Positions 53,123 to 62,731 are shown, numbered from the stretch's first letter. The stretch is DNA of 64,000 nucleotides from ZC4RG30 sp963777735 (GCA_963777735.1 CAVZRQ010000010.1:77227-141226), one strand, 5' to 3'. A program made the numbers and translations. The notes: generated by a model from the letters alone, not told the origin.

Positions 53123-54216
53123 ACATGAAACCCACTTCACTGCGGCTGCTGGCCGGACTCTGCATCGCTGTACTGCTGAGTGGCTGCGTTTTCGAGGACA
53201 TGTACTGGAAGATCACTCGCCATGCCACCGGCTTCACCAACCCGCGCGGCCTGACCTTCGGCCCGGAGGGCGCCCTTTATGTCGCCGAAGCGGGCACCGG
53301 CGGTGCATTGATGCCCACGGATACCTTCGATTGCCCCGCGAACGTCAACATCTACAGTCCCTACACGGCCGGCTACAGTGGTCGTGTGACGCGGGTGCTG
53401 GCCGATGGCACGAAGGAGACAGTGGCCGATGGGCTGCCCAGCGTGACGGACAACGCCGGCGGCAGCTATGGCCCGACCGACGTGGCGTTCGTCGACACCA
53501 CGCTCTACGTGCTGATCGAAATGGGCGGCTGCTCGCATGCCTTGCCTGACGATCTGCATCTGCCGGCGATCCTGCGCGTCAACAGCGACGGTTCGACCAC
53601 CAACATTGCGGACCTTGGCGCCTGGCTCCGCGCGAACCCGCCGTACTTCATCAAGGACACCGATCCCGCAACCACCGATCTCGAACCAGGTGGCGTGTTC
53701 CATTCGATGATCGCCGACGGCGGCTATCTCTATGTGGTGGAGACCAATCGCGGCTTCCTGCTGCGCGTGGATCCGGTCAGCGGTGCGATCGTGAAGCTGT
53801 ACGACATGTCGATCGACAACCAGGAGCACAACCCGATCGTGATGACCCGCAAGGGTGGCAAGTTCTACGTCGGAACTTTTGGCGAAGACGGTGGCACAGC
53901 CGAACTTGCCGTTTTCAATGCCGGGTTCACCAGATATGGGCTGCCCTTCAAATCGCTGAACCCGCTGGTTGGCCTCGCCTGGCGCGGGGACTTTCTGTAC
54001 GGCGTGGAGATCTTCCCGCACGTCGACCCCTGGACTCCCGACAACGCCAATCTGGTGGCGTTCGACGCGAGAACAGGTGAACGCAGGGTGGTGATGGAGA
54101 AGTTCGCCAGTCTGCCCAACGGATTGGTCGTCGGTCCGGATGGCGCGTTGTATACGTCGAACTGGGGTATTTCGTTTGCACCCGGCGATGGCGAAGTGCT
54201 GCGCATCGGGCTCTGA
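53119..54216 (+). CDS. ScyD/ScyE family beta-propeller lipoprotein
   Basis: Protein of 365 aa. The signal peptide ends in a lipobox (LLSGC). The mature protein has the repeated layout of the ScyD/ScyE family: TGFTNPRGLTFGPEGALYVAEAGTGG near the start, GSYGPTDVAFVDTTLYVLIEMGG, HNPIVMTRKGGKFYVGTFGED and LPNGLVVGPDGALYTSNWG, consistent with a six-bladed propeller. ScyD/ScyE relatives serve in scytonemin synthesis and elsewhere, but the role here is unknown. It is co-transcribed with the desaturase. Confidence 0.87.
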   Translation: MNMKPTSLRLLAGLCIAVLLSGCVFEDMYWKITRHATGFTNPRGLTFGPEGALYVAEAGTGGALMPTDTFDCPANVNIYSPYTAGYSGRVTRVLADGTKETVADGLPSVTDNAGGSYGPTDVAFVDTTLYVLIEMGGCSHALPDDLHLPAILRVNSDGSTTNIADLGAWLRANPPYFIKDTDPATTDLEPGGVFHSMIADGGYLYVVETNRGFLLRVDPVSGAIVKLYDMSIDNQEHNPIVMTRKGGKFYVGTFGEDGGTAELAVFNAGFTRYGLPFKSLNPLVGLAWRGDFLYGVEIFPHVDPWTPDNANLVAFDARTGERRVVMEKFASLPNGLVVGPDGALYTSNWGISFAPGDGEVLRIGL

Positions 54217-54229
54217 AGGCGAAACGAAG

Positions 54230-54256
54230 GATCGGGGCGCGTCAAGCGCCCCGATC
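54230..54256. terminator. Hairpin between convergent genes
   Basis: GATCGGGGCGC and its exact complement form an 11-bp stem around loop GTCAA, between the stop codons of the ScyD-like and IPT-type lipoprotein genes. It lacks a good T tract on either side, although the minus-strand exit is T-rich (CCTTCGTTTCG). Confidence 0.6.
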
Positions 54257-56237
54257 AAGGGAGCGGCTGCACGACTATCGCATTCGACCCAGCGAGAAAA
54301 AGAGTCCTGTCGTCCGGGCTCAGCGTGATCTGCATGTCCTGGCCATTTGTCCCCGGACCGGGATCGGCCGCGAGAACAATGGCATTTCCCACTTCGGGAT
54401 AGTTGCCGGTGGACTGACCCGTGGATACGTCGAACACATGGACTCTACCGTCTGAATCGAAGGTGTACGCCCGCGTGCCTGCGCGATTCAGCGTGGAAGC
54501 CAGTGTGGTCGATGGCAGTGGTGCCTGCTCTACTCGCGCAACGAAGTCGATGACGCGGCGTTTGTTGAGCAGTAGCCGGGTGGCTTCCCGATCAACCGAT
54601 ATGGCGTGAATCGGCCCAGGCTGGGCCATGGCGATGAACACGCCAGCGGAATCGCCGCGGGCAGAGGCCCCATAGAGTGGACGAGGCGCCCCCGCTGAGA
54701 GGCCACTGCTGCCCACCAGCACGTTCTCGCCGTTGGCACTTGTTCCGATCACACCGTCAGCGACGACGCCTGTTTCCAGCGTACGCATGAGATTGTCGTA
54801 GGTGGAGAAGCTCAGCACGTCACCTGCGCTCGACGGATCCGGATACGACGTTCCCAGCACGATTCGACGCTCGCTGTTGTTGGCGCCAATCCGCGTCCAT
54901 CTGCGATTGGTGAGGGGCGCAGTCAGGGCTGTCTGGCAAGTGCTGAGATCTGGAGCGCACAGGAACATCGCGTTGTCGCTTGTGCCGTTGACCAGCCCGG
55001 TGGCCATCCAGCCCAACCCGTCCACACGCGGCATGAGAGACGCCAGGAACGGCATCGATCGCACGGTGGGAGGCAACCAGCCGCCACTGTATGGATAGCG
55101 CAGAATTTCTGTCGCGCCTTCACCCTGCGCCGGATACTGCACGGCCATCACCAGTGACGGATGTTCTGCATCGAAATGCAGGTCTGTCACGCGGCGGGCA
55201 CGACCGTCTGGATAGGCCAGGGCCTGCGCGGGTGCGCCAAGCGGCGCGACCACCACGATACTGGCCAGCGAACGCGGAATGACGGACCCGTTCGGTTTCG
55301 ACATGAAGACGGGATAGGTGCCTGGAGACAATGCCGGCGGAGTTACGCGCAGTATCTGGGAGGAAGTACCGATTGGATTCGTACCCGCCACCGTGCCGAA
55401 AAGGAACGAGGCGGGCGAGTAGTTCAGGAAGTTTCCGCTGAGCGAGATGGCAGCCGTATCCTGCACTGGGACAAAGCGCGGTGAGGCCGTCAGGATTTCG
55501 GGCCAGTTCATGTAGATCGTCACCGGATGCACATACTGGCTGGTGCCGTTTGAAAACGTGACGGACGCCTGGTAGGTGCCGTTCCGAAGCTGCAGCTGGT
55601 TGATTGCCGCCTCGGTCAGGGCGAACGCGATGTTGTCGCTGGGGCCATTGCCACTGGCTGGAGTCACTGTCATCTGAGGCAGGCTCGAAACGGCCGTCCA
55701 GGGCGCACTGGAGTACAACGTTGCGGTTGTGCGCGTATCAGCAGGTGCAATCGTGGTGTTTGCCTGGATGGAGTTGGTGCCGAATACGGACGAAATGCCG
55801 ACTCCGGTGATCGTATTCGTCAACCTGATCCGTAGCGGCCCGGCAACCTGGCGGGCGCACACGGCTGCGTCATCTACCGCGCATGCCGTAATTACAAGAT
55901 CACCTGAAAATGTACCGACGCCAATGAGGGCACCAGCCTGAGCGCCGACCGAAATCACGTACTGCGTCGGACTTGGCTTAGTGATGGGTCCCGCGCTGAA
56001 GCCTGGCGGAAAATCAAATCTCAAGTGCCAGTCGGCACTGCCCGCCGTGATGGTGATCTCCTGCCGGAGAGGCGTGCCATACAAACCGTTCATGCTGAAA
56101 GTGAGACTCGCGGACGAAGCAGTGAGGCCTCTGACCCCCGTTCCACCACCACCGCCACTGTCGCTATTGCCACCTCCGCAGGCGGACATGAACAAGAGCA
56201 GTGAGACACAGGCGACGCGAAGTAAAACTGGCGACAC
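54255..56237 (-). CDS. Lipoprotein with Ig-like/IPT domains and C-terminal beta-propeller
   Basis: Protein of about 660 aa. The GTG at 56237 has GGGGAAGG five bases upstream and is preferred over a TTG at 56294. A lipobox (MSAC) and a Gly/Ser linker are followed by two or three Ig-like domains. These include a BACON-like region (SSASLTFSMNGLYGTPLRQEITIT) and an IPT/TIG-type segment (TASPRFVPVQDTAAISLSGNFLNY). The C-terminal half has WD/YVTN-like strands (TRAYTFDSDGRVHVFDVSTGQ; LSPDDRTLFLAGSNAIVV). It is a surface or periplasmic binding protein by architecture. Confidence 0.78.
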   Translation of the reverse strand: MSPVLLRVACVSLLLFMSACGGGNSDSGGGGGTGVRGLTASSASLTFSMNGLYGTPLRQEITITAGSADWHLRFDFPPGFSAGPITKPSPTQYVISVGAQAGALIGVGTFSGDLVITACAVDDAAVCARQVAGPLRIRLTNTITGVGISSVFGTNSIQANTTIAPADTRTTATLYSSAPWTAVSSLPQMTVTPASGNGPSDNIAFALTEAAINQLQLRNGTYQASVTFSNGTSQYVHPVTIYMNWPEILTASPRFVPVQDTAAISLSGNFLNYSPASFLFGTVAGTNPIGTSSQILRVTPPALSPGTYPVFMSKPNGSVIPRSLASIVVVAPLGAPAQALAYPDGRARRVTDLHFDAEHPSLVMAVQYPAQGEGATEILRYPYSGGWLPPTVRSMPFLASLMPRVDGLGWMATGLVNGTSDNAMFLCAPDLSTCQTALTAPLTNRRWTRIGANNSERRIVLGTSYPDPSSAGDVLSFSTYDNLMRTLETGVVADGVIGTSANGENVLVGSSGLSAGAPRPLYGASARGDSAGVFIAMAQPGPIHAISVDREATRLLLNKRRVIDFVARVEQAPLPSTTLASTLNRAGTRAYTFDSDGRVHVFDVSTGQSTGNYPEVGNAIVLAADPGPGTNGQDMQITLSPDDRTLFLAGSNAIVVQPLP

Positions 56238-56352
56238 AGAAACCTTCCCCGTAGTGATTGGAGCGCGTCCCGCATTCGGAGCCTCCAGTAACAATAAATG
56301 TTGCCATATTGGATTGGGGCGGTGCGGGGAATCGTAGAAAGTCCCCGACTAA

Positions 56353-57156
56353 CTAGGGCTTCCTGGGAGCAGCTGCTACCCCTGCCAGCAGCCCGCCATC
56401 AACATGAATCTCGCTGCCGGTGATGTAGGCGGACTCGTCCGAAGCCAGCAGCACGGCCACCGCGGCAACTTCCGCGGTTGATCCGAACCGCCGCAGAGGC
56501 GTCGTTGCAGTGAATTCTTCCATACGCTTCGCGCGCTCCTCGCCTTGCCCGAGCATGGCATCCCACATGGGCGTGAGGATGGCCGCCGGATGAATGGAAT
56601 TGCAGCGAATGGCAAGTCCGTTCTCGGCGCAATACAACGCTACGGACTTCGTGTGATTGCGCACGGCGGCCTTCGATGACGCATAGGCCGCCGCCGCTGG
56701 AATTCCCACGACACCCGAACGGGATGAAATGTTGATGATCGATCCGCTTCGATGCTTTCGCATGGCTCGAATGCCATGCTGGCAACCCAGGAACACGCCA
56801 TCCAGGTTCGTGCGGTGCACGGCATGCCAATCCTCCAGCGTGGCGTGCTCCGGATCCTGTGCTCTGCTGCATTCCTCGAAGCCGGTGATGCCCGCATTGT
56901 TCACCAGCACATCCAGCCTGCCCTTCTTCGCCAGCAGCGCGTCGATCACTGATTGCCAGTGGCCGGGTTCGCGCACGTCAAGCCCGGCCGCATCGGCCCC
57001 CAGGATGCCGGCCACGCGGCACGCGCCGTCCAGATCGACATCGGTGACCCACACCTCCGCCCCTTCGGCAACATAGGCGCTGGCGATGGCTTCCCCGATA
57101 CCGCGCGCGGCGCCGGTCACGAGGCATATCTTGTTCTTCAGTCTCATGGTTTCCAT
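56353..57156 (-). CDS. Short-chain dehydrogenase/reductase (SDR)
   Basis: Protein of 267 aa of the classical SDR type. Rossmann motif TGAARGIG (14-21), NNAG, and the catalytic Ser and YASSK (Ser near 146-148, Tyr-X-X-X-Lys near 161-165) are intact, as is the C-terminal YITGSEIHVDGGLLAG. An acidic residue after the second strand (VTDVD) favours NAD(H). The substrate cannot be read from sequence. The start overlaps the upstream hydrolase-like gene by 13 bases. Confidence 0.93.
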   Translation of the reverse strand: METMRLKNKICLVTGAARGIGEAIASAYVAEGAEVWVTDVDLDGACRVAGILGADAAGLDVREPGHWQSVIDALLAKKGRLDVLVNNAGITGFEECSRAQDPEHATLEDWHAVHRTNLDGVFLGCQHGIRAMRKHRSGSIINISSRSGVVGIPAAAAYASSKAAVRNHTKSVALYCAENGLAIRCNSIHPAAILTPMWDAMLGQGEERAKRMEEFTATTPLRRFGSTAEVAAVAVLLASDESAYITGSEIHVDGGLLAGVAAAPRKP

Positions 57157-57509
57157 TGTCCTTTGCTGAGTTGCTTGATCAGTCCGGCCACCTGGTCTGC
57201 GTCAGGAACGCCGGGCAGCGCCTCGATCTGGCCGAGACGTTCGGCTTCCCCGTAAGCAGCCGCGACCAGCCCGGAGAATCTTCCGACCAGCACGGCTGCG
57301 GGCCTCACCAACCCGAGGCCCTCCACGAGGACGCCGAGAACCTGCGCGAGCTCCTGTTCCCCGAGTTCATCCGAGACGCCTGGCGCGATGACCCGAAATC
57401 GCTCCGCCATCGCGCTGGCGATCCGCGGTGTTTGCGGCGGGCTGCAGAAAAGCACCACGGCCGGTCCGCGTCCCCAGCTGTCAAAGGGGATCTGGGTGGC
57501 TCCGAACAT
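57144..57509 (-). CDS. Short alpha/beta-hydrolase-like protein lacking the nucleophile serine
   Basis: Protein of about 121 aa from ATG 57509, which has AGGGA upstream. It resembles a shortened alpha/beta hydrolase: FDSWGRGPAVVLFCSP at the start and VLVGRFSGLVAAAYGEAERLGQIEAL, which aligns with the nucleophile elbow. Where GxSxG is expected, the sequence is G-R-F-S-G, so the Ser is displaced, and the His-containing C-terminal half is absent. It may be a pseudoenzyme. The SDR gene overlaps it. Confidence 0.6.
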   Translation of the reverse strand: MFGATQIPFDSWGRGPAVVLFCSPPQTPRIASAMAERFRVIAPGVSDELGEQELAQVLGVLVEGLGLVRPAAVLVGRFSGLVAAAYGEAERLGQIEALPGVPDADQVAGLIKQLSKGQWKP

Positions 57510-57573
57510 GACGATTCCCTGCGAGTGGCCTGTTTCTTTCACGGACCGAACATGCATCGCCACCGCTTACGCC

Positions 57574-57618
57574 GCGATTAATCAGCGGGATCGCTGCGGC
57601 TAAGTGGCAATTAATCGC
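57574..57618. promoter_or_regulatory. 9-bp inverted repeat between divergent genes
   Basis: GCGATTAAT and ATTAATCGC are exact complements 27 bases apart, in the divergent region between the hydrolase-SDR pair and the TolB-like lipoprotein gene. It could be an operator with two half-sites. No regulator gene is adjacent. Confidence 0.4.
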
Positions 57619-57689
57619 TGCCCGGCAGGCTCACGCCGCAACGCTGGCTGGATTGCCAGTGCCTGAACTCACACAGCACCGGGGAGCAC

Positions 57690-59183
57690 ATGATGAAAAC
57701 ACTACTGATGATGATGGCGGTCGTGCTGGTCGCGACCGGATGTGGCGGGGGCTCGGAATCCGGAAGTGGAGGAGGTGGGGATGGACCTCCGCCCGCGTCC
57801 GCGCCGGTCGCCACCGTCATGGTCACGCCGGCCGACCTGACCCTCGATGCGGGTCAATCCCTGCGGCTGGCCGTGTCACTCCTGGATGCACAGGGGGCAG
57901 CGCTTCAGGGCAGGGCGGTTGCCTGGTCGAGTGATGACGCCTCGAAAGTCACCGTCACGGCAGATGGTGTGGTGCGCGCGGTTGCCGTGGGCACCGCGAC
58001 TGTCACGGCGATGGCCGAGGGCCGGAGTGCGACCTCACGAGTCCTGGTCCGGGCTGCCGCAGGTGCCGTCGATCATGTGGCGCTGAACGCCATCTCGGAG
58101 ACCGTTATCGAAGGCTCCAGCCGGCAACTGACCGCCACCGCCTTTGACGCAAACAACAATGTCATTGCCGGGCGCGGCGTCCGCTGGTCCTCCAGCGAAT
58201 CGGGAATCGTGAGCGTGGAACCGGACGGGATGATCATCGCGCTGCGGGTTGGCGTGGTGTCTGTCACGGCCACGATCGACGGCCGCTCGGCGTCGGCGAC
58301 GATACGGGTCTCCGCCAACTGGCAGTTCGACCTCATGTACGGCGCCGCAGACGTGGGGGTGCTGGATGAGCTGCATACACTCGATATCACGGATCCCGCT
58401 GCCCAACCGCTGCCGGTGTTTTCGCCGGGACGGCAGGCAACCCACGGCACGCCTTCCCCGGACGGAACGCGCATCGCGTTCGTGGTGCACGGAGAGTGGA
58501 ATGGCAGCACATGGGCCTCGATGATCTTCGTGGCCAACCGGGACGGCAGCAACCCGCAACGACTCACGTGGAATGCGGCGCGCAACACAGAGCCAGCGTG
58601 GTCGCCCGATGGCAGGCAGATCGCATTCACCAGCCAGCCCTGGGGCGAGGCGGCCGACATCTGGGTGATGGGAATCGATGGGTCGAATGCCGTCAAAGTC
58701 ACCGCCGACCAGGAGGGCAGCAAGCGTTCAGCTGCGTGGTCCCCTCAACCGGTCAACGGCCACACCAGGCTCGCCTACAGTCAGGAAACCGGTGGCTCCG
58801 CCTATATCTGGTCCATGCGTACCGACGGCACGGACAGGCAGCTGCTTACCGGAGATGCCAGCTATTTCGACACGGAACCGGCCTGGTCACCCGACGGTCG
58901 CACGCTGGTGTTCCAGCGCACGGGAAACGCGACATTCGGGGACCTGTACTTGGTCGGCAGCACCGGCGGACCCACACGCGCCCTCACGCCCCACAATCCC
59001 CTCATGCATGGTCAGTTCGGCGCAGCGTGGTCACCCGACGGTCGACTCATTGCCTTCTCATCCAAGCACCAGGATGGCCAGCACTACCAGATCTGGACGG
59101 TGTGGTCGGACGGCACGCGCCTTGCGCAGCGCACGACGGACCTCAGGACCCATTCAGACCCCTCGTGGATCGTGAAGCAGTGA
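57690..59183 (+). CDS. Lipoprotein with BIG2 domains and TolB-like beta-propeller
   Basis: Protein of 497 aa. The lipobox ATGC follows a short signal peptide. Two bacterial Ig-like (BIG2) domains cover about 41-115 and 127-207 (VTPADLTLDAGQSLRLAVS...VAWSSDDASKVTV; VRWSSSESGIVSV). PD40/TolB-like repeats fill the rest (AAWSPDGRLIAFSS, PAWSPDGRTLVFQR and others). Such proteins bind sugars or proteins outside the cell. The next gene starts within its stop codon. Confidence 0.88.
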   Translation: MMKTLLMMMAVVLVATGCGGGSESGSGGGGDGPPPASAPVATVMVTPADLTLDAGQSLRLAVSLLDAQGAALQGRAVAWSSDDASKVTVTADGVVRAVAVGTATVTAMAEGRSATSRVLVRAAAGAVDHVALNAISETVIEGSSRQLTATAFDANNNVIAGRGVRWSSSESGIVSVEPDGMIIALRVGVVSVTATIDGRSASATIRVSANWQFDLMYGAADVGVLDELHTLDITDPAAQPLPVFSPGRQATHGTPSPDGTRIAFVVHGEWNGSTWASMIFVANRDGSNPQRLTWNAARNTEPAWSPDGRQIAFTSQPWGEAADIWVMGIDGSNAVKVTADQEGSKRSAAWSPQPVNGHTRLAYSQETGGSAYIWSMRTDGTDRQLLTGDASYFDTEPAWSPDGRTLVFQRTGNATFGDLYLVGSTGGPTRALTPHNPLMHGQFGAAWSPDGRLIAFSSKHQDGQHYQIWTVWSDGTRLAQRTTDLRTHSDPSWIVKQ

Positions 59184-59812
59184 GCCCACTCAACCCGAGC
59201 ATGGAGCAACCCGCTTTCTTGCGCAAGACAGGCCGGGCATTGCTGTGGCTGCTGTCTCTGGGCGTCGCGGGATATGCCGTGTGCGTCTACGCCTTCTTTC
59301 CGGTTGGCGCATACGTGCATCCCGATATCCGATCGACCCTACAGGCCAACCCCGCGATCGTCCTCACGCATGCCTTCGCCTCCGCGTTCGCGCTGGCGGC
59401 AGGCCCGCTGCAGTTCTGGGCCCGATTGCGTTCCGTAGCACCTGCCGTCCATCGCTGGATCGGCCGACTGTATCTCTGCGCGGGCGTGCTGCTGGGCGGA
59501 ATCTCCGGCCTGTATATGGCGTCACATGCATACGGAGGACCGGTCTCGCGCGTGGGCTTCGGCGCGCTGGCTATCGCCTGGCTGTATACCGGCCTGCGTG
59601 CCTGGCTTGCGATTCGCGCCAGGGACGTTCCGGCGCATCGCAGGTGGATGGTCCGCAACTACGCACTCACCTTTGCGGCAGTGACGCTGCGCCTGTACGT
59701 CCCTGCCGCACTGGCCTCGGGCATGGAGTTCGCCACGGCCTATCCACTGATCGCGTGGCTGTGCTGGCTGCCCAACCTGCTGCTTGTGAACCGGCTCCGT
59801 GGCTATAATTGA
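59180..59812 (+). CDS. DUF2306 membrane protein
   Basis: Protein of about 210 aa from GTG 59180, which overlaps the previous stop (GTGA); ATG 59201 is the alternative start. Four to five membrane segments and the block AVHRWIGRLYLCAGVLLGGISGLYMASHAYGG identify DUF2306, a family related to membrane-bound haem or cytochrome-like proteins. VPAHRRWMVRNYALTFAAVTLRL is the other conserved part. The function is unknown; it is translationally coupled to the TolB-like gene. Confidence 0.88.
   Translation: MSPLNPSMEQPAFLRKTGRALLWLLSLGVAGYAVCVYAFFPVGAYVHPDIRSTLQANPAIVLTHAFASAFALAAGPLQFWARLRSVAPAVHRWIGRLYLCAGVLLGGISGLYMASHAYGGPVSRVGFGALAIAWLYTGLRAWLAIRARDVPAHRRWMVRNYALTFAAVTLRLYVPAALASGMEFATAYPLIAWLCWLPNLLLVNRLRGYN
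59804..59809 (+). promoter_or_regulatory. Possible -10 box of the STAND-SARP gene
   Basis: A perfect TATAAT lies within the last codons of the DUF2306 gene, 33 bases before the GTG start of the regulator. The only -35 candidate, TTGTGA at 59784, is at a short 14-base spacing, so the promoter is tentative. Confidence 0.35.
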
Positions 59813-59842
59813 TGCAGAAACACCGTGTAGCCACTCAGTTCC

Positions 59843-62731
59843 GTGGACACCTCTCCCGAGCCAGGTACCGTTCTTCCCGAGCCCCTCACCGCGTTCATAG
59901 GCCGTGAGCGAGAAGTCGACGACGTCCTGAAACTGGTATCGCACCACCGGCTGGTCACGATCACTGGCGCCGGAGGCAGCGGAAAATCCAGACTCGCGCT
60001 CGAGGTTGCGAGGCGATTCGCCGAGGCCGCGCCGCATGCGGTGCGCTGGGTCGAGCTGGCACCGCTCGGTCGCGGCGAGCTTCTATCACAGCATGTTGCC
60101 GCTCAGCTGCGCGTCCATGAGCGGCCCGACCGTATCCTCCAGGATTCCATCTTCGAGGCGCTACGCCCTCCCGTCCGACTGCTGGTCATCGACAACTGCG
60201 AGCATGTCATTGACGAGTCCGCCCGGTTCGTGACGGCAGTGCTCCGGCATTGCCAGAACATTTCCGTGCTCTGCACGAGTCGCGAGTCCCTGGGAATAGA
60301 TGGCGAACGCTCCTGGTTGTTGCGCGGGCTGTCGGTCGACTCCGCGGTCACGGGAGATGACACCAGCGGCAGCGAGGCCGTGCAGCTGTTTGCCGATCGT
60401 GCCCGATCGGTCTACAAGGACTTCGAGTTGACGCCGGCGAACGCGGCTGCGATCCGGCATATCTGCATACGACTGGACGGCCTGCCGCTTGCCATCGAGC
60501 TGGCCGCGGCGCGGACGGGGGTTCTGGCACTGGAGCAGATATCGGCACGGCTCGACGATGTGTTCGGTCTTCTGACGAATGGCAGCCGGTCGGCGCTCCC
60601 CCGTCAGCGTACGCTCAGGGCAACCGTTGACTGGAGCTTCAAGCTCATCTCTGCGGAAGAGCAGGACCTGCTGCTGTGTCTGTCGATCTTCGCGGGCACG
60701 TTCTCGCTGGAGTCGGCCGAGCACGTTTGCAGCAATGATGCCCGGCCGCCTGATCGCGTACTCGATCTGCTTGCCGGTCTCGTTGCGCGCTCCATGGTGC
60801 GCATGCACGAGGAGGGCGGCAGCGCCCGATATTCTCTGCTCGAGATCATCCGGCAATACGCGAACGAGCTGCTGTCGGCGGACTCCGCGCGCCATCACGC
60901 GCTGCGACGACGTCACGCCGCACACTACGCCGGGTTTGCCGTCGATCAGCTGCCCTCTCTGGAACGGCACCCGTCGCCCGCTGCCGTCGAGCGGATCTCG
61001 ATCGAGTACGACAATCTGCGGGCTGCTCTGCATTGGTCTTTTGGCGAGGGAGAGCGTGCCATCGGCCACAAGCTCGCCGGAGCGCTGTGGCGCTTCTGGG
61101 GGCAGACCTGGCAACTGTCCGAAGCCGAGCACTGGTGGAAGAAGGCGTTGGAAGGTCCTCAACCCGAGGAGGGCAGGGACTGGGGGCAGGTACTCAACGG
61201 CGCGGGATCGTTCATCTACGTGAGCGGCAACCTGGATCAGGGACGCGAGCTTCTGGGCAGAGCCGCGGAGGTGCTCGGCCGTTCTGGCGATCTGGTGCAT
61301 CAGTCGATGGCGCTGGGGACGATGGCTCACCTGTGCGCCACCCAGCGGAACCTCGATGCCGCGCTTGATTGCGCCGAGCGCGCCGCGGCACTTGCGCGCC
61401 AGGTTCCCGAAACGTGGCCACTCTGCCATGTGATGAGCAGCGGGCTGGCTCTGGTCCACCGACGTATGGGTCGACACGATCTGGCCGAAGCGTGCCTCGC
61501 GGAGGCACTCACCAAATCGCGACAGGGAGAGCCCAGCCCCTGGGGCCTGGCGGCCGTGACGCGCGCCAGCGCGGAGCTCGCTGCCGATCGGGGCAACTTC
61601 CACACGGCGCGGGAACATGCGGTGATCGCAATTGTTGCCGTGCGCTCGCTGCTGGACCCCCACCTCGCGACGCGGGTATTGCTGTTGGCGGAGCAGGTGT
61701 TGCAGGGGACGGCGCAGTTTGCGGGCGCGGCCGAGGCGAGCGGCGCAATCGATGCCGCGAAAAGCAGTGGAATGCTGCTTCTCCTGGAAGAAGCGCAGGC
61801 GCATCGCGAACGAATCGACGCCCTGCGCAGGGTTCTTGGCGAGGACGAATATGCACGCTGTGCCGCGCGGGGAGCCGCGCGAACCGTGGATCAGGCGCTC
61901 GCCGCTGCCGTCGAGGTCATGGACGCCGCGCAGATCACGCCAGCCTCGCGCGCCACGGCCGCCAGCGATGCGATTGCAAGTCCCGCGCAGGAACTGACCG
62001 TACGGGCGCTGGGCACCATCGAGATCGAAGGGCGCGAGGCGTCGCGCCTGGTGGAAGGGCCAGGTCATGCACGGTGCCGCGAACTGTTCATCTACCTGCT
62101 GATTCACCCGGAGGGTCAGACGCGTGACCAGATCGGCCTCGAGTTCTGGCCAGAGGCTTCGGCCGTGCAGGTGAAGAACAACTTCCATGTGCTTCTGCAC
62201 AAGCTGCGCAAGGCGCTCGGCCACGCCGAGATCATCATCGCATCGGGTCCGCTGTACCGGATCAATCCCGCCATGCGGGTCTGGTTCGATGTGGCGGAGT
62301 GCGAGCGGGAGATTCCCGCGTCGCTACGCAAGTCCGGATCCAGCGATGCGTTCACGCGACTCGAAGCGGCACTGGCGCTGTACCGCGGCCGGTTCATGTT
62401 CGGGACCAGCGAGGCAGACTGGATTCTCGCCTATCGGGACCGTCTGCAGATGCTCCAGGCCAAGGGGTTGAGCGCACTGGCGGATCTGCAGATCAAGCGG
62501 GCGGATCGGGATGGCGCGATCGGCACGCTCGAGCGACTAGTCCGGGTGGACGAGCTTCACGAGCCCTCCTGGCGTCGATTGATGACATGCCTCGCGGAAA
62601 GTGGGCGGCGCGATGAGGCGCTCATGCACTACTTGCGCCTCATCCGCCGCTTGCGTGACGAGCTCGATGTCGATCCGGAACCCGCAACGCAAGCGTTGGC
62701 GCGCAAGCTGAAGTCGTTGCCTATCGGCTGA
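59843..62731 (+). CDS. STAND ATPase with TPRs and C-terminal SARP/BTAD-type domain
   Basis: Protein of 962 aa. The NB-ARC-like ATPase (about 16-330) has Walker A TGAGGSGKSR (41-50), Walker B VRLLVIDNCEHV (about 112-123) and GLPLAIELAAAR (about 213-224), as in AfsR/LuxR-LAL regulators. Helical TPR repeats follow (about 370-640). The C-terminal region (about 716-962) contains a SARP-like winged helix (RCRELFIYLLIHPEGQTRDQIGLEFWP) and a BTAD domain (LDVDPEPATQALARKL). The order is the reverse of AfsR, whose DNA-binding domain is N-terminal. Targets are unknown. It overlaps G8 copy 6 tail to tail by 11 bases. Confidence 0.9.
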   Translation: MDTSPEPGTVLPEPLTAFIGREREVDDVLKLVSHHRLVTITGAGGSGKSRLALEVARRFAEAAPHAVRWVELAPLGRGELLSQHVAAQLRVHERPDRILQDSIFEALRPPVRLLVIDNCEHVIDESARFVTAVLRHCQNISVLCTSRESLGIDGERSWLLRGLSVDSAVTGDDTSGSEAVQLFADRARSVYKDFELTPANAAAIRHICIRLDGLPLAIELAAARTGVLALEQISARLDDVFGLLTNGSRSALPRQRTLRATVDWSFKLISAEEQDLLLCLSIFAGTFSLESAEHVCSNDARPPDRVLDLLAGLVARSMVRMHEEGGSARYSLLEIIRQYANELLSADSARHHALRRRHAAHYAGFAVDQLPSLERHPSPAAVERISIEYDNLRAALHWSFGEGERAIGHKLAGALWRFWGQTWQLSEAEHWWKKALEGPQPEEGRDWGQVLNGAGSFIYVSGNLDQGRELLGRAAEVLGRSGDLVHQSMALGTMAHLCATQRNLDAALDCAERAAALARQVPETWPLCHVMSSGLALVHRRMGRHDLAEACLAEALTKSRQGEPSPWGLAAVTRASAELAADRGNFHTAREHAVIAIVAVRSLLDPHLATRVLLLAEQVLQGTAQFAGAAEASGAIDAAKSSGMLLLLEEAQAHRERIDALRRVLGEDEYARCAARGAARTVDQALAAAVEVMDAAQITPASRATAASDAIASPAQELTVRALGTIEIEGREASRLVEGPGHARCRELFIYLLIHPEGQTRDQIGLEFWPEASAVQVKNNFHVLLHKLRKALGHAEIIIASGPLYRINPAMRVWFDVAECEREIPASLRKSGSSDAFTRLEAALALYRGRFMFGTSEADWILAYRDRLQMLQAKGLSALADLQIKRADRDGAIGTLERLVRVDELHEPSWRRLMTCLAESGRRDEALMHYLRLIRRLRDELDVDPEPATQALARKLKSLPIG

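Noticed and set aside
60161..62224. A 687-codon minus-strand frame opposite the STAND regulator
   Set aside because: It is Gln/Arg/His-rich without motif and is fully explained as the reverse of a high-GC gene.
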